A stretch of DNA of 64,000 nt from Chitinophaga jiangningensis. Lineage in GTDB: Bacteria > Bacteroidota > Bacteroidia > Chitinophagales > Chitinophagaceae. The stretch lies in contig NZ_FRBL01000006.1 in assembly GCF_900142605.1 (NCBI RefSeq), forward strand, positions 310,001 through 374,000, given 5' to 3'. Under the pieces are notes generated by a model. The model was not told the origin of the DNA. It searched no databases and saw only the letters and a program-made list of their open reading frames with translations. Both the position numbers and the translations under genes were made by a program. Within the stretch, counting starts at the first letter, position 1. Each line of letters starts with the position of its first letter. This document shows, piece after piece, positions 51,038 through 60,620 of this stretch.

Positions 51038-54000
51038 ATGTCTCTAAAAAAAGCCCAAACAAACGAAAGAGTAAATTTTGGAAAGATCAAACAAGTTACT
51101 GAGACACCGGATCTGTTGGCTATCCAAATCCAATCTTTCAAGGATTTCTTCCAATTAGAAACCACACCAGACAAGCGAAATAACGAAGGCCTTTTTAAAG
51201 TATTTAAAGAGAACTTCCCGATTACGGATACGCGTAATATCTTCAATCTGGAGTTCCTGGACTACTTCGTTGATCCTCCGCGTTATACTATCGAGGAATG
51301 TATTGAGCGTGGGCTTACCTATTCCGTTCCATTGAAGGCGAAACTCCGCCTGAGCTGTAACGATGAGGAACATGTGGATTTCCAGACTATTGTGCAGGAT
51401 GTGTTCCTGGGTAACATCCCTTACATGACCCCAAGAGGTACTTTCGTTATCAATGGTGCTGAGCGCGTAGTTGTATCCCAGCTGCACCGCTCTCCTGGTG
51501 TTTTCTTTGGTCAATCCATACATCCGAACGGAACCAAGATTTACTCTGCAAGGGTAATTCCGTTCAAGGGCGCGTGGATGGAGTTTGCAACGGACATCAA
51601 CAATGTGATGTACGCTTACATTGACCGTAAGAAGAAATTCCCGGTTACCACCCTGTTACGTGCTATTGGCTATGAAACAGATAAGGACATCCTCCAGCTG
51701 TTTGGCATGGCGGATGAAGTGAAGGCAGATAAAAAATCCCTCGAGAAATACGCTGGGAAAAAACTGGCTGCACGCGTCCTGAGAAGCTGGGTGGAAGACT
51801 TTGTGGATGAAGATACCGGTGAAGTAGTGAGTATCGAACGTAACGAAATCATGCTGGAACGCGATAGCATCCTCGATGAAGAAAACATCGAAACTATCGT
51901 GGATATGGGCCTGAAATCTGTATTCGTTCAGAAAGAAGAGGTAAGTGGCGACTTCTCCATCATCTACAATACATTAAATAAGGATACATCTAACTCTGAG
52001 CTGGAAGCCGTTCAGCACATCTACCGCCAGCTGCGCGGTGCCGATGCGCCGGATGATGAAACAGCAAGGGGTATCATCGATAAATTATTCTTCTCCGATA
52101 AACGTTACGATCTCGGAGATGTTGGTCGTTACAAAATCAACAGAAAACTGGGTCTTCCTACACCGCTGGACATGAAAGTCCTGACTAAAGAAGACATCAT
52201 CGCCATCATCAAGTACCTGGTACAACTCACCAACAGTAAAGCAGAGATCGACGATATCGATCACCTGTCTAACCGTCGTGTACGTACCGTGGGTGAGCAG
52301 TTATATGCTCAGTTTGGTGTTGGTCTGGCACGTATGGCCCGTACCATCCGTGAAAGAATGAACGTTCGTGACAACGAGGTGTTCACACCGGTGGATCTGA
52401 TCAACGCGAGGACGCTGTCTTCCGTAATCAACTCCTTCTTCGGTACCTCTCAGCTGTCACAGTTCCTGGATCAAACCAACCCGCTCTCTGAGATCACGCA
52501 CAAACGTCGTATCTCCGCTCTCGGACCTGGTGGTCTGAGCCGTGAAAGAGCAGGCTTCGAGGTGCGTGACGTACACTATAGCCACTACGGCCGTCTGTGT
52601 ACCATCGAAACTCCGGAAGGTCCAAACATCGGTCTGATCTCCACCCTCTGCGTTCACGCGAAAGTGAATGAAATGGGCTTCATCGAAACTCCTTACCGTA
52701 AAGTAAACAACGGTAGAGTGGATATGGCGAAAGTGGAATTCCTCAGTGCTGAAGAAGAAGATTCTGTAAAAATCGCGCAGGCAAACGCCCCGCTCGATGA
52801 CAAAGGAAACTTCGTTAATGATAAAGTAAAATCCCGCGAAACCGGTGACTTCCCGATCCTGGATAAGGATGAAGTGGAATTCATGGACGTTGCACCGAAC
52901 CAGATCGTAGGTCTGTCTGCATCACTGATTCCGTTCCTGGAGCATGATGACGCCAACCGTGCGCTGATGGGATCAAACATGCAACGCCAGGCGGTACCAT
53001 TGATCAACCCTGAAGTGCCTATCGTAGGTACTGGTCTGGAAGCGAAAGCTGCACGCGATTCCCGCCTGCAGGTGACCGCTGAAGGTAAAGGTGTGATCGA
53101 GTTCGTGGATGCAAAAGAAATTCATGTTCGTTACGAGCGTGATGAGATGCAGAAACTGGTGAGCTTCGAAGATGATCTGGTGATTTATAACCTGACCAAA
53201 TTCGTTAAAACGAACCAATCCACCTGTATCAACCTGAAACCTTGTGTGAAGAAAGGACAGCGTGTGGAAGTGGGCGACTTCTTAACAGAAGGTTACGCTA
53301 CCCGCGGTGGTGAGCTGGCACTGGGACGCAACATGAAAGTGGCGTTCATGCCTTGGAAAGGTTACAACTTTGAGGATGCGATCGTAATCTCTGAGCGTGT
53401 TGCACGTGAAGACCTCTTTACATCTATCCACATCGATGAGTATGAACTGGAAGTTCGTGATACTAAACTGGGTGAAGAAGAACTGACTCCGGATATTCCT
53501 AACGTAAGTGAAGAGGCTACCAAAGACCTCGACCAGAACGGTATTATCCGTGTTGGTGCGCACATTAAAGAAGGTGATATCCTGATCGGTAAAATCACTC
53601 CTCGTGGTGAATCTGATCCTTCTCCTGAAGAAAAACTGCTCCGTGCGATCTTCGGTGACAAGGCATCTGATGCGAAAGATGCTTCTCTGAAAGCACCTCC
53701 ATCCACTGAGGGTGTGGTAATCGATAAGAAACTGTTCAGCCGCGCTAAGAAAGATAAAAACTCTAAGACCCGTGAAAAAGCGGCATTAGAGAAACTGGAA
53801 AAAGTACACCAGAAGAACGAAGAAGATCTGCTGGAAGTACTGATGAGCAAACTGCAGGTGCTGTTGAAAGACAAAACCTCTCAGGGCATTACCAATACTT
53901 ACGGTGAAGTACTGATCTCTAAAGGATCTAAATTCTCCCCTAAGAACCTGGTAAACATCGATTTCCAGAATGTGAATCCACTGGGCTGGACTACCGACGA

Positions 54001-54847
54001 GGTAACCAACGACCAGATCAACACCCTGCTGCACAACTACAACATCAAGTACAACGAAGAGCTGGGCCGCTACAAACGTGAGAAATTCAACATTTCAATC
54101 GGTGATGAGCTCCCTGCTGGTGTACTGAAACTGGCGAAGGTTTACCTGGCCAGCAAGCGTAAGCTGAAAGTGGGTGATAAAATGGCGGGACGTCACGGTA
54201 ACAAGGGTATCGTTGCTAAGATCGTGCGTGATGAAGACATGCCGTTCCTCGCAGATGGTACACCACTGGATATCGTACTGAACCCACTCGGGGTACCTTC
54301 CCGTATGAACCTCGGACAGATCTACGAAACCGTATTAGGTTGGGCAGGTCTGAAACTGGGCGTACGCTTTGCTACTCCGATCTTTGATGGTGCTACTACT
54401 GAAGAAATTGCATCCTATATCAATGAAGCTGGTTTGCCAAGCTTCGGTCACACTTATCTCTACGATGGTGAAACCGGAGACCGCTTCCACCAGAAAGCAA
54501 CCGTAGGTGTGATCTACATGCTTAAACTGAGCCACATGGTGGACGATAAGATGCACGCGCGTTCTATTGGACCATACTCCCTCATTACTCAGCAACCGCT
54601 GGGTGGTAAGGCACAGTTTGGTGGTCAGCGTTTTGGTGAGATGGAGGTATGGGCACTGGAAGCATATGGTGCTGCCAATATCCTGCAGGAACTGCTTACC
54701 ATTAAATCAGATGATATCGTAGGTCGTGCGAAAGCTTATGAATCAATTGTGAAAGGCGACAACATACCTAAAGCGGGTGTGCCTGAGTCCTTCAATGTAT
54801 TGATCCACGAGTTACGCGGTCTGGGTCTGGATCTGAAATTTGACTAA
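51038..54847 (+). CDS. rpoB: DNA-directed RNA polymerase subunit beta
   Basis: A 1269-residue beta subunit. Landmarks: the rifampicin region FFGTSQLSQFLDQTNPLSEITHKRRISALGPGG, EGPNIGLISTL, GYNFEDAIVISE, and the C-terminal KMAGRHGNKGIVAKI and GGKAQFGGQRFGEMEVWALEAYGA. In the rifampicin region the residues Gln, Asp, His and Arg usually mutated to resistance are wild type (judged from motif likeness). The length is that of Bacteroidota. Confidence 0.98.
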   Translation: MSLKKAQTNERVNFGKIKQVTETPDLLAIQIQSFKDFFQLETTPDKRNNEGLFKVFKENFPITDTRNIFNLEFLDYFVDPPRYTIEECIERGLTYSVPLKAKLRLSCNDEEHVDFQTIVQDVFLGNIPYMTPRGTFVINGAERVVVSQLHRSPGVFFGQSIHPNGTKIYSARVIPFKGAWMEFATDINNVMYAYIDRKKKFPVTTLLRAIGYETDKDILQLFGMADEVKADKKSLEKYAGKKLAARVLRSWVEDFVDEDTGEVVSIERNEIMLERDSILDEENIETIVDMGLKSVFVQKEEVSGDFSIIYNTLNKDTSNSELEAVQHIYRQLRGADAPDDETARGIIDKLFFSDKRYDLGDVGRYKINRKLGLPTPLDMKVLTKEDIIAIIKYLVQLTNSKAEIDDIDHLSNRRVRTVGEQLYAQFGVGLARMARTIRERMNVRDNEVFTPVDLINARTLSSVINSFFGTSQLSQFLDQTNPLSEITHKRRISALGPGGLSRERAGFEVRDVHYSHYGRLCTIETPEGPNIGLISTLCVHAKVNEMGFIETPYRKVNNGRVDMAKVEFLSAEEEDSVKIAQANAPLDDKGNFVNDKVKSRETGDFPILDKDEVEFMDVAPNQIVGLSASLIPFLEHDDANRALMGSNMQRQAVPLINPEVPIVGTGLEAKAARDSRLQVTAEGKGVIEFVDAKEIHVRYERDEMQKLVSFEDDLVIYNLTKFVKTNQSTCINLKPCVKKGQRVEVGDFLTEGYATRGGELALGRNMKVAFMPWKGYNFEDAIVISERVAREDLFTSIHIDEYELEVRDTKLGEEELTPDIPNVSEEATKDLDQNGIIRVGAHIKEGDILIGKITPRGESDPSPEEKLLRAIFGDKASDAKDASLKAPPSTEGVVIDKKLFSRAKKDKNSKTREKAALEKLEKVHQKNEEDLLEVLMSKLQVLLKDKTSQGITNTYGEVLISKGSKFSPKNLVNIDFQNVNPLGWTTDEVTNDQINTLLHNYNIKYNEELGRYKREKFNISIGDELPAGVLKLAKVYLASKRKLKVGDKMAGRHGNKGIVAKIVRDEDMPFLADGTPLDIVLNPLGVPSRMNLGQIYETVLGWAGLKLGVRFATPIFDGATTEEIASYINEAGLPSFGHTYLYDGETGDRFHQKATVGVIYMLKLSHMVDDKMHARSIGPYSLITQQPLGGKAQFGGQRFGEMEVWALEAYGAANILQELLTIKSDDIVGRAKAYESIVKGDNIPKAGVPESFNVLIHELRGLGLDLKFD

Positions 54848-54848
54848 G

Positions 54849-54962
54849 AGCTTTTAGCTACCAGCCATTCGCAGCAAGTGCGGATGGCTGATAGCTTTGA
54901 TATTTCGCAGGAATAAAATTTTTGTCGCTGAACTGATCATCAGCGGCTAACAGCTAAAAGCT
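54849..54962. repeat. Three-way-junction-like structured element between rpoB and rpoC
   Basis: AGCTTTTAGCT (54849-54859) is the exact reverse complement of AGCTAAAAGCT (54952-54962) and closes a 114-nt element. Inside are an 11-bp stem (54863-54873 with 54879-54889, one G-T) and a 6-bp stem (54926-54931 with 54940-54945). The rpoC ATG is 8 bp beyond. Confidence 0.75.
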
Positions 54963-54970
54963 AATAACAG

Positions 54971-57900
54971 ATGGCTATCAAGAAAGAAAATCGTCCTAAA
55001 TCAAATTTTAACAGCATTACCATTAGTCTGGCTTCTCCCGATGTAATTCTGGAGCGTTCATACGGTGAAGTGCTGAAACCTGAAACCATCAACTACCGTA
55101 CTTACAAACCGGAACGTGATGGTTTGTTCTGCGAAAGGATTTTTGGTCCTGTAAAGGATTACGAATGCTATTGCGGAAAATATAAACGTATCCGTTACAA
55201 GGGTATCGTTTGCGACCGTTGTGGTGTGGAAGTAACAGAGAAGAAAGTGCGTCGCGAAAGAATGGGGCATATTCGTCTTGTTGTTCCGGTTGTACACATC
55301 TGGTACTTTAAATCTCTCCCTAATAAAATTGGTTACCTCCTGGGTATGTCTTCCAAGAAATTGGAAACCATCATTTACTACGAACGTTATGTAGTAATCC
55401 AGGCGGGTGCTAAACAGGAAAAAGGTATGAACTACGGTGACCTGCTCACTGAAGAAGAATACCTGGACATCCTGGATACACTGCCAAAAGACAATCAACT
55501 GTTACCGGATGAAGATCCTAACAAGTTCATTGCTAAAATGGGTGCGGAAGCGGTAGAAATGATGCTGGCCCGTATTGATCTGGACAGCCTCTCTTACCAG
55601 CTGCGTAACCAGGCAGCCACTGAAACTTCCCAGCAACGTAAAGCGGAGGCGCTGAAACGCCTGAGCGTTGTGGAAGCTTTCCGTGAAGCAAATGGCCGTG
55701 TTGAAAACCGTCCTGAGTGGATGGTGATGCAATATATCCCTGTTGTTCCACCTGAACTGCGTCCGTTAGTTCCTTTGGATGGTGGTCGTTTCGCGTCTTC
55801 TGACCTGAATGACCTGTACCGCAGGGTAATTATCCGTAACAATCGTCTGAAACGTCTCATCGAAATTAAGGCGCCTGAGGTGATCCTGCGTAACGAAAAA
55901 CGTATGCTGCAGGAAGCGGTGGATTCTCTCTTCGACAACTCCCGTAAATCAAATGCGGTAAAAGCTGAAGGTGGTCGTGCACTGAAATCCCTCTCCGACG
56001 TATTGAAAGGTAAACAGGGTCGTTTCCGTCAGAACTTGCTCGGTAAACGTGTGGATTACTCCGGACGTTCTGTAATCGTGGTAGGTCCTGAACTGAAACT
56101 GCATGAGTGCGGTCTGCCAAAAGATATGGCGGCAGAGCTGTTCAAACCATTTATTATCCGTAAACTGATTGAAAGAGGTATCGTTAAAACCGTGAAATCA
56201 GCTAAAAAGCTGGTAGATCGTAAGGAAGCGGTAGTTTGGGATATCCTGGAGAATGTACTGAAAGGTCATCCGGTGATGCTCAACCGTGCTCCAACGCTGC
56301 ACCGTCTTTCTATTCAGGCCTTCCAGCCTAAACTGGTGGAAGGTAAAGCAATCCAGCTTCACCCGCTCGTGTGTTCTGCGTTCAACGCCGACTTTGATGG
56401 TGACCAGATGGCGGTACACGTTCCATTGAGCAACGCCGCAATCCTGGAAGCGCAACTCCTGATGCTGTCTTCTCACAACATTCTGAACCCGCAGAATGGT
56501 ACGCCAATCACCCTGCCTTCACAGGACATGGTACTCGGTCTGTACTACATCACTAAGGGTAAGAAAACCATGGGTGATGACATCGTAAAAGGAGAAGGTA
56601 AAGCTTTCTACTCTGCTGAAGAGGTTATTATCGCATATAACGAGGGCCAGGTTGACCTGCACGCTCATATCCGCGTAAAAGCTGACGTGAGAACTGCATC
56701 CGGCGAACTGGAAAGAAAACTGATCGAAACTACCGTAGGTCGCGTGATGTTCAACCAGCACGTTCCTAAGGCAGCCGGTTATGTTAACGCCCTGCTGACT
56801 AAAAAATCCCTGCGTGAAATCATCGGTGATATCATCAAATACACGAACATCCCAACTACTGCGAAGTTCCTGGATGATATCAAACAATTAGGTTTCCGTA
56901 CGGCATTCCGTGGTGGTCTGTCCTTCAACATCAATGACCTGATCATTCCTGACGTTAAGCAGGACATGATCGACGGCGCAGCCGGTGAGGTGGATGAAGT
57001 GTGGGATAACTACAACATGGGTCTGATCACTAACAACGAACGTTACAACCAGATCATTGACATCTGGTCCCGCGTGGATACCAAAGTAACCGAAACGCTG
57101 ATCCGCGAGCTGGCTACAGATAAACAAGGTTTCAACTCTGTTTACATGATGCTTGATTCCGGTGCGCGTGGTTCCAAACAGCAGATTAAACAGCTGGCTG
57201 GTATCAGGGGTCTGATGGCTAAGCCTCGTAAGTCTGGCTCTACTGGTTCCGAGATTATCGAAAACCCGGTATTGTCCAACTTTAAGGATGGTCTGAACGT
57301 ATTGGAATACTTCATTTCTACGCACGGTGCCCGTAAAGGTCTTGCGGATACGGCGTTGAAAACAGCGGATGCGGGTTACCTGACCCGTCGTCTGGTGGAC
57401 GTTGCACAGGATGTGGTTATCAACGAAGAAGATTGCGGCACCCTCCGTGGTATTGCTACTTCAGCGCTGAAGGATAACGAAGAGGTGGTAGAACCACTGT
57501 ACGATCGTATCCTGGGCCGTACTTCCCTGCACGACGTTTACGATCCACTGAGCGATGAGCTGATCGTTGCCGGTGGTGAACAAATCACTGAAGACATTGC
57601 ACATCGCATTGAAGACAGTGCTATCGAAACAGTAGAGATCCGTTCTGTACTGACTTGCGAAAGCCGTCGTGGTGTGTGTGTGAAATGTTATGGTAAAAAC
57701 CTGGCAACCGGTTACACTGCACAGAAAGGTGATGCTGTAGGTATCATCGCTGCCCAGTCCATCGGTGAGCCTGGTACACAGTTGACACTGCGTACCTTCC
57801 ACGTGGGTGGTGTGGCTGGTTCTACTTCTGTTGAATCCGGCCTGACTGCTAAGTTCGATGGTACTGTACAATTCGATGGTCTGCGTACTACCACTTTCGA

Positions 57901-59266
57901 AAACAACGAAGGTGATAAAGTACAGGTGGTTATCGGTCGTACCGGTGAGCTGCGTATCATGGATGTTAAAAATGATCGCCTGTTGATCACCAACAACATT
58001 CCTTACGGTTCTACCCTGCTGGTAAAAGATGGCCAGAAAATCTCCAAAGGAGATCAGATCTGTACCTGGGATCCATTCAACGCCGTTATCGTTTCTGAGA
58101 TCAACGGTGGTATCCGGTTCGACAGCATCATTGAAGGTATCACCTTCCGTGAAGAGGCTGACGAGCAGACTGGTCACCGCGAGAAAGTGGTTATCGAAAC
58201 CAAAGACAAAAACAAGATCCCTTCCATTGTTGTAGAAGGCAACAAGGAAGTGAAATCATACAACCTGCCGGTTGGTTCTCACATCGTGATCTCTGAAGGA
58301 GAAAACGTGAAAGCAGGTCAGGTTATCGTGAAAATCCCACGTGTACTCGGTAAACTGCGAGATATCACGGGTGGTCTCCCACGTGTAACTGAGCTGTTCG
58401 AGGCACGTAACCCAAGCAACCCTGCCATCGTCTCTGAAATCGACGGTGTGGTAGCATTCGGTAACATCAAACGTGGTAACCGTGAGATCATCATCGAGAG
58501 CCGCGAAGGTCAGATCAAGAAATACCTGGTTCCATTGACCCGTCACATCCTGGTGCAGGACGGTGACTTCGTGAAAGCCGGTACTTCCCTGTCCGATGGT
58601 TCTACCACTCCTGCCGACATCCTGGCTATTAAAGGTCCGTTTGCGGTACAGGAATACCTGGTGAATGAAATTCAGGAGGTATACCGCTTACAGGGTGTGA
58701 AGATCAACGATAAACACATCGAGGTGATCGTACGCCAGATGATGCGTAAAGTAAACATTGAAGATCCAGGCGATACCCGCTTCCTGGAAGGCGATACTGA
58801 AGACAGATTCGACTTCTTCGAAGAAAACGACATCATCTTCGATAAGAAGGTGGTAACAGAAGCAGGTGACTCTACTACCCTGAAAGCTGGTCAGATCGTG
58901 ACCCTCCGCCAGGTACGTGAAGAAAACTCACTGTTGCGTCGTGCAGACAAGAAACTGGTTGAATTCCGCGATGCGCAGCCAGCTACTTCCAGTCCGCTTT
59001 TACAAGGTATCACCAAGGCTTCCCTGGGTACACGCAGCTGGATATCAGCAGCATCCTTCCAGGAAACAACCAAGGTACTGTCTCAGGCAGCTATCAACGG
59101 TAAGATCGATGACATGATGGGCTTGAAAGAGAACGTTATCACCGGTCACCTGATCCCTGCTGGTACAGGTTTACGTGAATTCGAAAACATGATCGTAGGT
59201 TCTAAGGAAGAATACGATATCCTGGCATCTTCTAAAGAAGTATTCCAGTTCGATGAAGAAGAATAG
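54971..59266 (+). CDS. rpoC: DNA-directed RNA polymerase subunit beta'
   Basis: A 1431-residue beta' subunit. The N-terminal zinc site is CYCGKYKRIRYKGIVCDRCG. The catalytic Mg loop NADFDGDQMAVHVPLS (about residues 475-490) has its three Asp. A second zinc site has CESRRGVCVKCYG, and the trigger loop region AAQSIGEPGTQLTLRTFHVGG is intact. It is the last gene of the block, followed by a strong terminator. Confidence 0.98.
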   Translation: MAIKKENRPKSNFNSITISLASPDVILERSYGEVLKPETINYRTYKPERDGLFCERIFGPVKDYECYCGKYKRIRYKGIVCDRCGVEVTEKKVRRERMGHIRLVVPVVHIWYFKSLPNKIGYLLGMSSKKLETIIYYERYVVIQAGAKQEKGMNYGDLLTEEEYLDILDTLPKDNQLLPDEDPNKFIAKMGAEAVEMMLARIDLDSLSYQLRNQAATETSQQRKAEALKRLSVVEAFREANGRVENRPEWMVMQYIPVVPPELRPLVPLDGGRFASSDLNDLYRRVIIRNNRLKRLIEIKAPEVILRNEKRMLQEAVDSLFDNSRKSNAVKAEGGRALKSLSDVLKGKQGRFRQNLLGKRVDYSGRSVIVVGPELKLHECGLPKDMAAELFKPFIIRKLIERGIVKTVKSAKKLVDRKEAVVWDILENVLKGHPVMLNRAPTLHRLSIQAFQPKLVEGKAIQLHPLVCSAFNADFDGDQMAVHVPLSNAAILEAQLLMLSSHNILNPQNGTPITLPSQDMVLGLYYITKGKKTMGDDIVKGEGKAFYSAEEVIIAYNEGQVDLHAHIRVKADVRTASGELERKLIETTVGRVMFNQHVPKAAGYVNALLTKKSLREIIGDIIKYTNIPTTAKFLDDIKQLGFRTAFRGGLSFNINDLIIPDVKQDMIDGAAGEVDEVWDNYNMGLITNNERYNQIIDIWSRVDTKVTETLIRELATDKQGFNSVYMMLDSGARGSKQQIKQLAGIRGLMAKPRKSGSTGSEIIENPVLSNFKDGLNVLEYFISTHGARKGLADTALKTADAGYLTRRLVDVAQDVVINEEDCGTLRGIATSALKDNEEVVEPLYDRILGRTSLHDVYDPLSDELIVAGGEQITEDIAHRIEDSAIETVEIRSVLTCESRRGVCVKCYGKNLATGYTAQKGDAVGIIAAQSIGEPGTQLTLRTFHVGGVAGSTSVESGLTAKFDGTVQFDGLRTTTFENNEGDKVQVVIGRTGELRIMDVKNDRLLITNNIPYGSTLLVKDGQKISKGDQICTWDPFNAVIVSEINGGIRFDSIIEGITFREEADEQTGHREKVVIETKDKNKIPSIVVEGNKEVKSYNLPVGSHIVISEGENVKAGQVIVKIPRVLGKLRDITGGLPRVTELFEARNPSNPAIVSEIDGVVAFGNIKRGNREIIIESREGQIKKYLVPLTRHILVQDGDFVKAGTSLSDGSTTPADILAIKGPFAVQEYLVNEIQEVYRLQGVKINDKHIEVIVRQMMRKVNIEDPGDTRFLEGDTEDRFDFFEENDIIFDKKVVTEAGDSTTLKAGQIVTLRQVREENSLLRRADKKLVEFRDAQPATSSPLLQGITKASLGTRSWISAASFQETTKVLSQAAINGKIDDMMGLKENVITGHLIPAGTGLREFENMIVGSKEEYDILASSKEVFQFDEEE

Positions 59267-59287
59267 TGCGTAAGCATTGTAATATTA

Positions 59288-59317
59288 GAAAGCCTCTCCT
59301 GCAAAGGAGAGGCTTTC
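59288..59317 (+). terminator. Terminator of the rpo operon
   Basis: A 13-bp perfect stem (59288-59300 with 59305-59317, loop gcaa), then TATTTA, 21 bp after the rpoC stop. Confidence 0.92.
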
Positions 59318-59323
59318 TATTTA

Positions 59324-59403
59324 CGAATAAATGCCCCTCCGCTTAGGCGGAGGGGCATTTATTCGTTTTTGGAATGGCCGAAGGCCATTCCAAAAACGAA
59401 TAA
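59324..59403. repeat. Twin-hairpin element 4
   Basis: The first hairpin has 19-bp arms at 59324-59342 and 59347-59365 (loop ttag). The second has 21-bp arms at 59359-59379 and 59383-59403 (loop gaa). X is CGAATAA at 59324 and 59397, X' is TTATTCG at 59359. It is the cleanest instance of the family and follows the rpoC terminator by 6 bp. Confidence 0.93.
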
Positions 59404-59481
59404 TATCATGTATAAGCCTATCATTTTAATCGATAATGCCGCATGCAAATATGCAGTAGCTTTATTCTCAAATCATGCGAT

Positions 59482-60123
59482 ATGGGAATCATTGTACAGC
59501 AAACCTATACCCGTCAGCAGGAAATTGTGAACGGGCTGATACATGCGGCAGGAGTGATATTTGGCGTGAGTGCACTGCCGGTACTCACGGCGATTGCAGC
59601 TATTCATGGCAACACACCTGGCATTGTAGGGGCGGGCATTTACAGCTTTTGTTTCATCCTCCTGTTTACCAACTCCACGGTATATCACCTGAGCCTGGAG
59701 CCTTACGTAAAAAAGATCTTTCTGGTGTTTGATCATATCAGTATATACTTTCTGATAGCGGGCACGTATACACCGTTTTTGCTGGTGTATATGTTGAATA
59801 GTTTTGGCATAACGTTGTTGTGTATTTTGTGGGGACTAACCCTTGTGGGAATGTTCTTTAAGATATGGTTTACCGGCCGGTTTGATATATTATCTACCAT
59901 TATCTACCTGGCGATGGGCTGGATAATGGTGCTGGGTGGGAAGCGGTTCTTTGAAAACATGCCGCTCTCCGTGATAGTGATGTTGTTTGCAGGCGGCATT
60001 CTTTATTCCGCGGGCGTATTCTTCTACATATGGGATAAATACAAGTTTACCCACGCTGTATGGCATTTCCTGGTATTGGCGGCCGCTATCTGCCATTATG
60101 TGGCGGTATTGCTGACCATGTAA
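59482..60123 (+). CDS. Hemolysin III family (PAQR-like) membrane protein
   Basis: A 213-residue protein with seven membrane helices. The motifs are QEIVNGLIHAAGVIFGV near the start, NSTVYHLSLEPYVKKIFLVFDHISIYFLIAGTYTPF in the middle and HAVWHFLVLAAAICHYVAVLL at the end. The conserved His and Asp can bind zinc in the PAQR superfamily, whose members act as amide hydrolases; a toxin role is not implied by the name. I chose the ATG at 59482. A terminator follows at 60130-60160. Confidence 0.88.
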   Translation: MGIIVQQTYTRQQEIVNGLIHAAGVIFGVSALPVLTAIAAIHGNTPGIVGAGIYSFCFILLFTNSTVYHLSLEPYVKKIFLVFDHISIYFLIAGTYTPFLLVYMLNSFGITLLCILWGLTLVGMFFKIWFTGRFDILSTIIYLAMGWIMVLGGKRFFENMPLSVIVMLFAGGILYSAGVFFYIWDKYKFTHAVWHFLVLAAAICHYVAVLLTM

Positions 60124-60129
60124 ATAAGA

Positions 60130-60160
60130 AAAGCAGGTGAGTGATCACCTGCTTTTTTTA
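60130..60160 (+). terminator. Terminator after the hemolysin III gene
   Basis: An 11-bp stem AAAGCAGGTGA / TCACCTGCTTT with loop gtga, followed by a T run. Confidence 0.9.
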
Positions 60161-60187
60161 TTTAGGTAGATGGCATAGCTACTTTGC

Positions 60188-60508
60188 TTAGTTGCCTACC
60201 TGTTTAAAATCGCCTTTTCCGCCAGGTCTTCCGCGTTTAACAGCTGCACTGTCACGGCGCATATCACCTCTTGGGCCCTGGTGTTTCATACCGGTGGTAT
60301 CGCGGCGGAATTCACCTTTAGGAGGATGGTGCTTAGCGCCTGTACTATCACGGCGCATCTGACCGGCAGGGCGGTGTTTCATACCAGTTGAGTCCTGGTG
60401 CAGATGACCATGATCTGCTTTTTTTTCTTTCTTAGGTTTATCCTGTGCTACTACGGAAACAGACATACCCAGTACGATGGCAGGGATAAGGATAGCGGTT
60501 AATTTCAT
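60188..60508 (-). CDS. Small secreted protein with four 15-18-residue repeats
   Basis: A 106-residue basic protein with signal peptide 1-21 (ends VVAQ) and a Lys-rich linker. Four tandem repeats then share the core (R/H)(R/Q)DSTGMKHxPxG: HQDSTGMKHRPAGQM, RRDSTGAKHHPPKGEF, RRDTTGMKHQGPRGDM and RRDSAAVKRGRPGGKGDF. His, Arg, Lys and Asp dominate. Nothing like a known enzyme fold is seen. A periplasmic metal- or anion-binding peptide is a guess. The gene is convergent with the hemolysin III gene, which is followed by a terminator. Confidence 0.75.
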   Translation of the reverse strand: MKLTAILIPAIVLGMSVSVVAQDKPKKEKKADHGHLHQDSTGMKHRPAGQMRRDSTGAKHHPPKGEFRRDTTGMKHQGPRGDMRRDSAAVKRGRPGGKGDFKQVGN

Positions 60509-60564
60509 TTTTACGTGTTTGGTTTTTTTATAAAGTGTATGGATTAGACGGCCGCGGGTAATAA

Positions 60565-60594
60565 TTGTTTAAAACCAATTAAAAGTTATTTTTG
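60565..60594 (+). promoter_or_regulatory. Promoter of the DUF4397-like lipoprotein gene
   Basis: TTG at 60565-60567, a 19-nt spacer, TATTTTTG at 60587-60594. The ATG is at 60621. Confidence 0.75.
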
Positions 60595-60620
60595 AGTTCT
60601 TAAAAACTGATCCGGATCTG

